Shown piece by piece: positions 49,685 to 60,660 of a stretch of DNA of 64,000 nucleotides (position 1 is its first letter; every line of letters starts with the position of its first letter). Position numbers and translations under genes: made by a program. The stretch covers positions 1,176,469 through 1,240,468 of the forward strand of contig ML682125.1 in NCBI GenBank assembly GCA_007922195.1. The letters are read 5' to 3'. Source of the stretch: Podocnemis expansa. Taxonomy: Eukaryota; Chordata; Testudines; Podocnemididae. The notes under the pieces are model-generated. The model worked only from the letters and a program-made list of their open reading frames with translations, did no database searches and had not been told where the DNA came from.

Positions 49685-51616
49685 GTGGCTCGGAAAGTCT
49701 TCAGCCTTAGCCTGTCAGGTCAGGGCACACAGCCAACGCCCCCTCTACGCCACAACTGTGGCTATATAGGTGACCATGACCATGACCCTCCCAGTTCCCT
49801 TTTCCGCCCTCAGCAACAGTTTCGGATCAGCCAAGAAACTTGCATAAGCAAGTGCCTGTCTTCTACCACAAAATTCAAGATGCCTGGTTTCAAACCGTGC
49901 TTAGGATGCTGCAAAGCTTTCCTGCTCGACGATCCACATGATAAATGTCTTGCATGCCTGGGTGAGTCCCATCTCACCGAGAGCTGCCCTTTCTGCCAGT
50001 CCTTCAGAAGAAGGACTCGCAAGGACAGAGAGCTGCGCCTCTGATCCCTTGCTGGGAGTAGCACGCAAGCCTTTGATGCCGCCCGAGCCCTGAGTGCTCC
50101 TCTGGCTCACTGATCAGCCCGGGCACCGGAACCCTGGGACCATTCTTTGGTGCCGAGCCCAAAGTCTCAGTCAATGCCCCCATCGGTATCGTTGAGGTGC
50201 CGAACCAACCCGGCACTGAACCGAAAGCAGCACTGCCAACGGCACCATCGATGCCACAGGCCCCTACGACGGTGCGGGCGTGTTCCCCGGCCTGGGTTCT
50301 GGCACCGCAGAAGAAAACCAGCTCAATGCTGACCATGGCACTGGGAGTCCAGTCTTTACAGGAAGCAGTACCACCCACCAACCCAGTACTGCCTAGCCAA
50401 CCGCCAGTACTGCAATCCACTGAGGACTGCTCCCCAGCCTCCTCCCCACGCTCATCCCAGGACGTGTCGGTGCCATGCTCCCAAGCTTCAGGGGCCCCTT
50501 CCCACAGCTCATCGTCAACTTCACCTTCAGCCTCGGTCCACTCTTCTCCACTCAAGATGGTAATAAGGGTAGGAGAGCATTTAGGGAAACAGCGCCATAA
50601 GCACTCCCCCTCGCCCACACCTCGACGCAAGAACAGATCATCGGGACCGGATGGGCCAGTGGGGCCTTCCCCTTCAGGTACTGCACTGCAACCTGGTCAA
50701 GGCTGTTCCCCTCCACGCCACCTGGAGGCCGCAGCATCTTTCAATGACTGGTCGCATGATTGGTTGGACATGGCGGCTGACGATACCCTAGTCTCATGGC
50801 ACCAATCCGTCCAGTCTGCCTCGCAGACTAGGGACTCGGACTTCTCGGATGATGAGCCCGATCCTGACTCCACATGTCATAGTAGATCGCGGACCTGTTC
50901 TTCCTCCTTGCCCGATGAGTATACCTTTGAGAGACTGATTGACTGTAATGAGAGACTCTCGTGCCCACCAGGAGTTGCTACGTCCCACGGCAACAAACCT
51001 GAACCTGGGGCTTGGGGTGGTCCAAGAGGAGACTAATCCCCTCTTCAATGTCAGCTGTAGGGCCCCACCTGCTAAGGTGTCTGTCCCGCTCCACAAAGGG
51101 GTATACAGCATTGTCAAGGCCAGTTGGCAAGCCCCATCCTTGATTCCGCCAGTATCAAGGGTCGTGGACCATAAGTTCCGCATCCCTCAGGACAAGTTCT
51201 CCTTTCTGTTGCAGCACCCCACTCCAGGGTCGCTGGTCGTTGACACCATGAACCAGAATGAGAGGCAGGGCCAACTGGGTTCCACCCCTAAAAATAAGGA
51301 GGCAAGGAAACTTGACCTGCTCAGCAGGAAGGTTTATTCCACAGCAGCCCTTCAGCTGTGCATAGCAAACCACTCAGCCCGTATGACAAGGTATATCTTT
51401 AACCTCTGGAATGCCATGCAAGGCTTCCACGCCATTATCCCAAAGGATCACCTTAGGGACTTTGACACGATGCTCGAAGAAGGGGAAATGGCACCCAGAG
51501 ACGTTTTGATGGCCATCTGGGATGCTGTAGGCACAGCTGCTCATACGACGGCATCGGCTGTGATAATGTGTCACTTGGCCTGGCTACAGGGCTCCGGCCT
51601 ACCACTGCAGCTGTAA
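49685..51616 (+). pseudogene. DIRS gag-like region, broken
   Basis: The first part (to 50044) has a Cys/His-rich knuckle (CLGCC, then CLAC, H, CPFC). A stop follows; then 50197-50950 encodes a Ser/Pro-rich linker with an acidic patch (DFSDDEPD). The frame shifts near 50950 to 50939-51616, which carries the capsid-like helical part (KLDLLSRKVYSTAALQLCIA). Such proteins package the element RNA. Lesions: the TGA at about 50042, the shift near 50950, and the stop at 51616 with continuing similarity after it. Confidence 0.75.
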
Positions 51617-51893
51617 CTTACTATTCAGGACCTCCTGTTCGAAGGCCCTGACCTCTTTGTCAAGTCTACAGACACAAAGCTCCATGGCATGAAAGACTTG
51701 AGAACCACACTCTGGTCACTGGGGGTTTACACTCTGCAACCTAACAGACACTCTCTGAAAACCCCATCAACTCCTCCAACAACTTCAGCAGTTAAAACAA
51801 CAAATTCAACTGGCAAGTCCATTCCCAAGGTCCCCCCTTTTCCCCAGTGCCATCCTGGGGACATGGACAAGGACAAGGTCCATCTGGGAAAGA

Positions 51894-53608
51894 GTGAGAA
51901 GTCCCACACTCTGCAATCAAGTAGGCGTAGGCAGGCCTCTGAACGCTGGTCGGGGAAGAAACAGTGTCTTTGATGGTTACTATATGGGCAGCAAACCCAC
52001 GACCCGACTGGTCCCCAACCGCTTACACCGCTTCATATGCCACTGGGCCAACATCACATCCAGCCAGTGGGTCCTTGAGATGGTCATGGAAGGGTATCAT
52101 ATTCAGTTTCTTTCAATTCCTTGGGACAGAAGGCCACCCACTCGTCCAACCCTCAGAAACCAGGAACTGTCCCACCTTCTCAAGATCGAGGGCCAGAAAC
52201 TCCTCTCCCTCGGAGACATAGAAAAGGTTCCCAAACAGGAGTGGGGAAAAGGGTTTTACTTCCGATACTTCCTGGTCCCGAAATCCAACAGGGACCTTCG
52301 ACCCATTCTAGATCTCAGAGCCTTAAACAAGCACACAAGGAAAATAAAGTTCCGCATAGTTTCCCTATCACAGATCCTCCTATCTCTGTCTCCCGAGGAT
52401 TGGTTGGCAGCCCTCAGTCTGAAAGATGCCTACTTTCACATAGCCATAAGGCCTCGCCACAGGTGGTTCCTAAGGTTCATGGTGGCAAACGACCACTTCC
52501 AGTTCACCTCTCTCTCTTTTGGGCTCTCCCTGGCCCCCAGGGTGTTCACGAAGTGCATGATGCCGGTCGCGGTGTGCCTACACAGACGGGGCATAAGAAT
52601 TTACCCCTATTTAGACATCTGATTAATAGTTGGGAAGTCAAGCTCCCAAGCAGAGCTCTGTGTCAGAGTGGTAGTGAGGCTCTGCGACTATCTGGGCCTC
52701 CACATAAACCAGGAAAAGTCAAAGCTCTGCTCGTCTCAAAACATAGAATTCATAGGGTCACAACTAGATGCTCACAAGGGGTTAGCATTCCTACCCCTCT
52801 CCAGATTTCAGTCCATTTGCACCATCATTACAGAGCTACAAATGTCCCCCTTGACCACAGCCTGCCAGTGCCTGCAGCTCCTCGGCCACATGGCAGCCTC
52901 CACCTCAGTGATCCAGATGGTGCTCCTGAGGATGAGGCCTTTCCAGATCTGGCTTTCCATGGTGTTCCATATATGGAGGGACTCCCTGAACAAGGTACTG
53001 TTGATTCCCCAGGACACTCTGGGGACACTTCAGGTTTGGAGGGATCCCTGTTTTGCCATGAGGGGCATCCCCTTCAAAGACCCCAGGCCCTCAGTGACCT
53101 TAATAATGGATGCCTCGAACAGAGGGTAGGAGGCCCACTCGCTGGGGGACTCTCCACCCAAGGGCCCTGGTCCCACACAGATGGTCCTCTCCACATAAAT
53201 GTGAAGGAACTAAGGGCCATCAGGCCAGCTTGCATGACCTTCCTGGACAAGATACGGGGCAGGTCAGTTCAGATCATCATGGACAGTACCACAGCCATGT
53301 TCTACACAAATCGGGAAGGGGGCGTCTGCTCCCCACCACTTTGCAAGGAGGCTTGCAATCTCTGGGAATTGGCCATACAACACAACTTCATCCCAGTGGC
53401 CTCCCACCTACTGGGGGTGGACAACCGCCTAGCAGACTCACTAAGCAGAAACCCGTTAGCAAACCATGAGTGGTCCCTCCACGACAAGGTGTTCTCCCTC
53501 CTGATAGACAAATGGGGTCCCTCCCAGATCGACTTGTTTGTGTCATGGCAGAACGGCAAGTATTGCCAGTTCTGCTCCCTTGGGGCCAGGAGGAGGGGTC
53601 TCTCATGA
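51894..53608 (+). pseudogene. DIRS reverse transcriptase and RNase H, broken
   Basis: The finger and palm motifs are clear: FLVPKSNRDLRPILDLRALN, LKDAYFHIAI, FTSLSFGLSLAPRVF. The catalytic box reads Y-L-D-I followed at once by TGA at 52620, so the second catalytic Asp is lost. The same frame resumes through the connection (LGLHINQEKSK) and the first RNase H strand (LIMDASN), then stops at 53127. A neighbouring frame continues with HINVKELRAI, IIMDSTTAMFY and the last RNase H motif VDNRLADSLSR. Confidence 0.88.
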
Positions 53609-53639
53609 TGCCTTCCTCATCAACTGGTCAGGGCCCCTG

Positions 53640-54923
53640 ATGTATGCCTTCCTACTGGTTCCCCTGATACAGAGGGTTCCTTTGAAAATCGACAGGGACA
53701 GCGTGAGCATAATACTAATAGCTCTGGACTGGCTCAGACAGCATTGGTTCTCACTCCTACAGGACATGTCCATAAAGATTCCGCTCCGTCTCCCACAGTG
53801 GGTGGACCTCTTGACGCAGGACTCAGTGTTCCTTCGGCACCCATACCTGGGCCACCTACGCCTAATGGCCTGGATGCTCTCTGGCTCAGCGACCAGGAGT
53901 AGCTCTGCTCAGACAGGTTTAAGAAGGTCCTGGTTGGTAACAGAAGACCATCCACCAGGTCCACATACACAGCCAAATGGAAGCGATTCTCCATTTGGGC
54001 TCAGGACAAAAGTGTAGGCCCTATACCAGCCCTGTTACACCTGATCCTCGACTATCTGCTAGACCTCAGAGAAAAAGGCCTTCTCCTTCCTCACTGAGCA
54101 TCCATTTGGCGGCAATCTCAGCTCTCCACAAGAGTGTAGATGGGCAATCGGTTTTCTTCCTTCCCACCTCTGTCATATTCCTAAAAGGGGTGGAGAGACT
54201 TTTTCCCCAAACCTGTAAGCCCACTCCGCCTTGGGACCTGAATGTCGTCCTCCGGGCAATGACAGAGCTGCCCTATGAGCCTTTGGACTCAGCCACCCTC
54301 CTGGTTCTGTCTTGGAAGTTGGCCTTCTTAGTAGCAATCACCTCTGCTTGAAGGGTTTCGGAGTGGAAAGCCCTCTCCTCGGAACCCCCATATATGAGAC
54401 TCTACCCAGATTAAAAGTGGTTTTATGTGACCACCCCTCCTTCCTCCCTAAGGTGGCCACCCCCTTCCACCTTAACCAGGAAATTTGCTTGCCAGTTTTT
54501 TACCCAGACCCCCAAGTTACACAGAACCAGAGGAGGTGGCATACACTGGACTTGAGGAGAGCACTTCTAACTTATATTGCGCACACCTGGCCATTCCACA
54601 AGACCCCCCAACTGTTTGTGGCAGTCGCTGAATGTAAGAGGGGTTTAGCAGTATCCTTACAGTGTATCTCTAAATGGATTGTGAACTGCATTAAAGACTT
54701 CTACAGAAGGTCGAACATGCCCCTTCCTGGAACTGTTAGAGCCCACTCTACTAGGGCCCAAGCGTCTTCTATGGCCTTCCTTGCCAAGGTCTCGATCCAA
54801 GAGATCTGCAGGGCTGCTATGTGGTTGTCGATTCATACCTTGACAATGCACTATGCTATTGCCCAACAGGCTAGAGATGATGCCACTGTGGGCTGGGCTG
54901 TATTCAATGTGGGTAAACTGTAA
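53640..54923 (+). pseudogene. DIRS tyrosine recombinase, broken
   Basis: The core-binding helices lie about 54090-54310 and the catalytic domain follows in another frame. The recombinase tetrad is traceable: the first Arg (RVSE) at 54352, just after a TGA; His and Arg of the HxxR motif at 54744 and 54753; and the nucleophile Tyr at 54852. This enzyme inserts the circular DIRS intermediate without target duplication. The shift and stop near 54349 disable it. Confidence 0.85.
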
Positions 54924-55399
54924 CTCCTCCCACTGTCCATGGGTACTGCTAGCAGTCACCTGTAACTGAATGATGTGAGCAGCACTTGGAGGAGAACAGT
55001 GGGTTACTTACCAGTAACCATCCTTCTTCGAGATGGGCTGCATACATACATTCAGGCCCCTCCCACCATCCCTGCTAACAGAGTTGCCAAAGGTATATGG
55101 GACTGGGAGAGTCAGGGTCACGGTCACCTACATAGCCTCAGTCATGGCGTAGAGGGGGTGTTGGCTCTGTGCCCTGACCTGACAGGCTAAGGCTGAAGAC
55201 TTTCCGAGCTAGCGTGTGCTGTGGCACATAGACACCTGTAACTGAATGTACGTGAGAAGCCCATCTCGAAGAAGGACAGTTACCGGTAAGTAACCTACTA
55301 TTTGAATGTATGTGACGTCTCTTATTTGCTGAGGTAACCTGACCTGATGCACTGAAATGTAATCACAGGATTTATCTTTCCTTCCTGTACTCTAAGGTT

Positions 55400-57890
55400 T
55401 TTTTCAATGTAAGTTTTTTCCACTCTCTGGCATCTGAGGAAGTAGAACTTCACCCACGAGCACGCTTGCAAAATGTAACTTGAGTATCAGCCTCCTCATT
55501 GGAACACCAAAGAAACTGCCATGAACAGTGAGAGGCAGCAGCTTTGTTGTGACACACAACACTGGGATTCTTTGTGAAGTTCTTGGTATGTATTTCCTGC
55601 AGAGTATTTGGTTAACCCAGCCTTTGTGCAGGTATGAGGCAGGAGGAAAGTTCTTCACTGTAACTTTGGAGGTATTTGTGAGGTCAATGATTTTTGTATT
55701 GGATGCGTGCAACACCATAGAGGTTTTTTGTTTTTTGTTGTTTTTTTTTTCTGGCAGTACCTGTAATTGAGTCCCATGCATACCTATCAGACATGAGGTG
55801 GACTTTTCATAGATCCAGTAGCCTCATGATGTGATATTTCAGCCAAATCCTGGGAGATGCTAAGTTTCTGGTTTGTCAGTGCCTGTCCCTCAGTCATGGA
55901 TCTATGCTTGCTGACAGCTCCCTGTTGATGTATGGTACTGTCCATTCTGAAAGTAGGAGCTTACTCAGCAAGCCCATGCAAGACATACATTGGTTTGCCT
56001 CTTGCCTGGCACACGTGCATTGTTTCAGTGCATTTGAGCATTGGTCTTGGAACAATAGGTGGAGCACTCAGACTTCCCAACATCACACTAAGATCTGTGC
56101 ACAAGCAAGAGATGAGCAAACAATGGCCTGCCTTCACCTAGCTCTGCAGTTATCCCTGCCATCTTCACTCTTATTTTCCTCTTTGCATCTGAGCACAGCT
56201 TTAGGCTGCTCTTGCTTGGCACCCCAGAGACTGATGGAGCCATGGATAATTGATGGAGTTTTGAAGGCTCCACACTAGTAATGAAGCAAAGTATCCATTT
56301 GACTGACACTGTTAGCTATTTCATCTTGAGCTCTGCTCTGTCATATGTGAATAGGTTGCCAGGGTGAGTGAGCTCATTCTGTAGCTTTAAAACTGCTCCT
56401 TCTTGGCATTGAAGAGTACCATTGGTTGGTAACTTCTGAGTAGATTCCAACACAACTCAGTGTTTCCTTTGAAATTTGATGGAGTTCTGTGGTTGTCAGG
56501 GAAAACTGGGAAAGAGCATTTGGATGTTGTCATGCTCACCAACAGCTCAATGACTTTGATGGTTTTGTGTTCTGGGCTTCTTCTGAACCAAATGGAGGAA
56601 CCTTCTTCTGAACCAAATTCTGGACCTTCTAGCAGCCCAATTTCCTTTCCAAAATCCCTCCCATTTCAGGGTTGGACTTTACACCAAGCCATCGTCACAG
56701 AATAGATGGTTAAATCTAAAGTAAAAAATTATTACACATGACCTTCCAGTGCTACAAAATGGAAATTCTGGTTAGCAGTCCTCAGAGCACAAATAAAGAG
56801 CAGCAAAGACTCAGTCATCTTCATGTATCATGTTTCCGAGTAAGCCTTACTGAAATGCTTGGTCCCATCTGTAATATTGCAGCTCTGTCATGCATGACCA
56901 GTCATTGTGACCGGAGCGGATACAGGATGTGTGGAACTGTTGGTGCTGACTTCAAATGCATCAGGAAGACATCTAGGTACCATTTTTGAAAGGCAATGAG
57001 TGTTCAGGTGTGTGCTTCACAATTCTTTCCCTGCAAGAATCTGTTTTGACTTTGCAGTACATTGTACAAAATTCCCCAGATCCATCAAGAAGGGAGTGGT
57101 AGCATGTGTCACAGTGAAAAACATATGCAGTTTGCTAGCCCATGGAGTCCACCATCCACAAAGATCACCACTACACAAGTGATGTTGGAAAGGCCTGTAA
57201 AGGTCCATGTTTATTGTCAAGACATGCTTTAATTCAGTTTTATGATGCAATTGTTCTTGTGTTCCAGCTGCCTAAGGAATATTAATTTCACTAGGCGACC
57301 TATGGAGTTAGCCTGTGTGATTGGCAGGGTGCCTCATGGGCCATTCACTCTGGCACCTGCTGTAGTGCTGAGTGAAAGACTGGCTATGCTGGATTGCACC
57401 TTTCCTCTGAAGAGGAGCGGGGTGGTGTGTCCTGCATGAGCAGATGTTTTCTTTCTGTTCAGCTGCTGGGAGAGGAGGGTTGCCTTTGGTGGGCAGCCTG
57501 CTTTTGCACAAGACCCAGGAGAGTTTGAGGTTAATGAGGGTGGAAGCTCTGCTGTCATAAGCTTTCTGCTTTTCTCTGTTTTCTCAAACAGATAGTGACA
57601 TAATGGGGACAGGGTTGTAGTGGCTGAAGCCATCGTGTGCATGGGAGGAAGAGCTTCCAGGTCATACCCAACTGATCTAGTTTTGACAACATTATGATAT
57701 CAGAACTTCTAGCAACCAAAGGAGCTGGAGGGGGATCTGTGCCACAAAAGGGTGACACCACTGAAATTATGAATCGAATGACCCTCCCCCCCCACACACA
57801 CATTGCGCTTTCTCTCATTTACTTGCCCACAGCAGTATATGTGCTCCAAGACTGTCATCAGCTTTTGCTACGTGACATCCGGTGTAACAA
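55400..57890 (-). pseudogene. possible decayed minus-strand coding relic, interrupted by the DIRS element
   Basis: Minus-strand frames of 70-125 codons succeed each other with low GC and codon-like texture (for example ASNTKIIDLTNTSKV, MHTMASATTTLSPLCHYLF). Frameshifts lie between them. Composition and strand match the relic at 47500-48600, so the DIRS insertion may have split one older element. No domain was identified with certainty. Confidence 0.25.
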
Positions 57891-57920
57891 CCAGTTCTGG
57901 CTAATTTACGTTTGTAAATA

Positions 57921-58045
57921 AATAGAATAGAATCATAGGGTTAGAAGGGACATCATGAGATCATCAAGGCTAACCCACAAGGGCTTGAACCCAGGACTTG
58001 CTGCTTATTAAGCAGAGGTGCTAGCCAGTATAAGTGTCTTGCACT
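57921..58045 (-). mobile_element. tRNA-derived SINE with CR1-like tail
   Basis: On the minus strand an A-box (tggctagcacc, 58027-58017) and B-box (ggttcaagccc, 57991-57981) mark a tRNA-like Pol III promoter. It is followed by the CR1 3' motif (gtcccttctaaccctatgattc). The head-plus-CR1-tail layout is that of tortoise Pol III SINEs, mobilised by CR1 machinery. Confidence 0.7.
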
Positions 58046-58399
58046 TGCTACTTGCAACCGTTACCTGCCTCTTTTATTGGCTGCTTTACATGTAAAACAC
58101 CCCAAATTAAACTACTGAATGTTTATAACTTCTCCCTCCAGCTGGTGAGCAGAGCTCAGAAATGCTTCTGAAGCAAAACGAATACTGAAGCCATTTCCTT
58201 GCCTGAGAGTGTTTTAATGTCGTATCAACAGTCAGTATCTTAGGGATCGGCTCCTCTCACTTTTCACTTGCCAGAACACATCTCATGTGTAACAAATGCT
58301 GAGAAAGTTGCTGCTGCTAAAAGACTGGCTGGTATGCCAGCAGTTTAGCTGGACAGCAGTCATGGTGTATGACCAGGGGGTAAAATAAGGGGGAACAGA

Positions 58400-59200
58400 C
58401 CAGAACAGTGTTCGGGGGCTGCCTATTTTGGGGGGGGGCAGCGTTCCAGGTCCCCCTAAAAATAGAGGAATGCACCGGAATGTTGCATTCCAGGGTCCCC
58501 TAAAAATAGAGGAATGCACCAGAAAGTGTTCCAGCACATTCCCACCAGGGCTGGCTTGAGGGGCTGCAGGCTGGAGTGAGCCCAGCTACTCCTCCCCACC
58601 TTTTCCTCGAGCCTGTGGCAGGCCTACCCCTTCCTGCTGGGTCTCGACAGCACGTACAGCCTGGACCCAGTCTCAGTCCCGTGTCCCCTCTCGCTGGCTG
58701 GCTGGTGCTGCAGCCTCCATCCCCTGGCCTGCCTCCTCGGCCACCTCAGCAGCACAGGTAAGGGGGTCCTTGGGGGTGGTTTGGGGACAGGCAGGTAGCT
58801 GGTGGCTCTGTGTGTTGGGGAGTGGGGTGAAGAAGGGGTCGGGGTGGTGGGCTGGGGAGGTGTGCAGGGATATGGGGGGCTGAAGGGAGTGAAGTGAAGA
58901 TGGAGGAGCTGGTGAGTGGGGGCTAGGAGGGAAGGAGTGGGAACATGGGGGCAGGGAGCTTAAGGAATGGGTACTGGGGCTGAGGAAGACATGGGGAAAG
59001 AGGAGTCTGATGGGGTAGATGTTTCAGGGGCAGTAGCTGTGCTGCAGGCAGGCTTTTTTAGGGCAGTAGCTGATGTGGGGGCAGGCATTTGGGGGGGCAG
59101 TAGCTGGGCTGCATGAAGGGGGCCCAGACGTACTTGAAGGGGACCCAGAAATTTAGGAGGGTTCTAGGGCCCACCAAATTATACTTTTATCCCCTGTCTA
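58400..59200. repeat. repeat-rich block, G-rich element remnant
   Basis: Two tandem copies of a roughly 50-bp unit containing cccctaaaaatagaggaatgcacc (58457-58515) resemble the interior of the element at 15861-16158. From 58545 to 59190 the sequence is G-rich, ending gggcccaccaaattatac, a common tail of reptile DNA elements. No ends were proven. Confidence 0.4.
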
Positions 59201-59212
59201 CGACGGCCTTAT

Positions 59213-59662
59213 TTAAATCACATGGTCCAACATGGAGCTGTCCTGGATTTGGCCTTTCAGGACGGACTTGGTCTTGCCATTGGTGATGGAAGAAAAAAAA
59301 TAATCTTCCAGAAGTAAATTTTCTCTGACATCAGAGAAGGCTGCTTTCTTGAGGTCTGAGCCAGATCTGTCTTGCCCTGGTGAGAGATCAGACACCCCAA
59401 GCTGCTGGTCCTGGCCCCCAGAAGAGGTGGCCTCCACATCCTTCCAGTACCCAGGGCGATAACAGCTTGGACTCATGCTCTTCTGTGGGCTTTCCTCGCT
59501 GTTCAGGATGCCTGGGCCCTGCTCCCAACCTGAGCAGGGCCTTTGTTCACTCTCATCTTCTAAGTGGGCTACCACTTGCCCCTCTGCCCACAGCTGGGAC
59601 TTGCCTACCACTTTTCTCTGTCTGTGGTCCCCTGAAGTCCCTGCTTTGCTGCTGACAGCCAT
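59213..59662 (-). CDS. unassigned 149-codon open frame
   Basis: The frame runs from ATG at 59662 to TAA at 59213 without interruption. The predicted peptide is hydrophilic and of mixed composition, ending ENLLLEDYFFSSITNGKTK and DSSMLDHVI, unlike the low-complexity peptides that GC-rich shadows give. I do not recognise it. It could be the last exon of an unknown gene, a retrocopy or chance. Confidence 0.3.
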   Translation of the reverse strand: MAVSSKAGTSGDHRQRKVVGKSQLWAEGQVVAHLEDESEQRPCSGWEQGPGILNSEESPQKSMSPSCYRPGYWKDVEATSSGGQDQQLGVSDLSPGQDRSGSDLKKAAFSDVRENLLLEDYFFSSITNGKTKSVLKGQIQDSSMLDHVI

Positions 59663-60302
59663 GTGCCCCAAACAGTTACAGTGAGGTGGCCAGGGACTGG
59701 GAGGAGAGTTGTGATTTCAGTGAGGTGCTTGGATTCCTTCCGAGCTCCCAGAATAACTCATCTGCTGTAACAGCAACACCTGGCTAATTGCCTCTGTGCC
59801 TGGGAGCCAGGAATACCCCCATCCACGTACACACGTGCTTCTCACCAGTGCTGTGTTACCTTATCCACGTACTCCCAGACATACCTTGGAAAGAGTTCTT
59901 GCTCTGACCTACGTGTCTCACCATTTTGCTTCTCTGTGGGGCTGGAGGTAACTGCTGAGTGCAGGCCTTTTTCAACCATCTACAGACGTTCAAATACTCC
60001 TCTGGCTGTAGAACTGGAGCAGGTTCCTGTCCCAATGGCCCCTGCCAGCATGAGTGGAGTGTCTTCTTTCAGCTCCTGTGCAGAGCACCTGGGCCAAGAT
60101 GAAGGCAGAGAAGCCCTATGCACCAGAGGGGAGAACAGGCTGCATGAGGGGGAGCGTGACTTTCAGTGTGGAAGGGGCATTGCACACACTGCCTGCCCTT
60201 CCTTGTGGCCCCCAAACCTTCCAGCTTACACCTGTAGCCCACAAGAGCGGGGAGCCAGAAGCAGCCACCGTCACCAGCACTAGTAGAACTGCAGGCCTGG
60301 AA
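59663..60302. other. unassigned sequence beside a possible exon
   Basis: A plus-strand acceptor (cttctttcag at 60071) precedes an open stretch to about 60300, in two frames. There is no family resemblance and the stretch is cut by the DIRS-type end at 60303, so it was not called as a gene. Confidence 0.25.
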
Positions 60303-60660
60303 ATGGTGGGTTACTTACCAGTAACCATCCTTTTTCAAGATGGACTGCTTGCATGCATTCAGTATTAGGTGTCTGTGTGCTACAGTGCACGATTGGATGG
60401 AAGCATTTTTGCCCTAGCCTGTCAGAGCAGGGTTGGCTGCCAACACCCAGTTTGGCCTCTCCTGTGGCTATATATACGGCCCTGACCCCCAACCCTCCCC
60501 AGTCCCCTTAGAGTCACCAACTCAAGATAGCAGGACCAGTGGGGGGGGTCCTGAATATATGTGAGCAGCCCATCTCAAAGAAGGATGGTTACTGGGAAGT
60601 AACCCACCGTTCTTCTTTGAGCGCTGCTTGGATATATTCAGTATTAGGTGACTACTAGTC
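60303..60660 (-). mobile_element. right-hand terminus of a second DIRS-type element, reversed
   Basis: Read on the minus strand, the order is internal complementary region (60660-60555), spacer, terminal repeat (60480-60355) and outer end (60350-60303), the same order as 54950-55298. Key matches are ggttacttaccagtaacc and tagcctgtcag. It is diverged from the 49.6-kb copy. Confidence 0.75.

Larger units (their letters stand above)
49617..55298 (+). mobile_element. DIRS-type tyrosine-recombinase retrotransposon, nearly complete, inactivated
   Basis: Inverted terminal repeats (49645-49790 and 55130-55265) match over about 140 bases. Before the right repeat lies an internal complementary region: 54958-55003 is the reverse complement of the left end, and 55003-55055 is the reverse complement of the right end. 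In between are gag-like, RT-RNase H and tyrosine recombinase frames in DIRS order, with no protease or DDE integrase seen. Stops and frameshifts in every frame show that it cannot move by itself. Confidence 0.93.
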
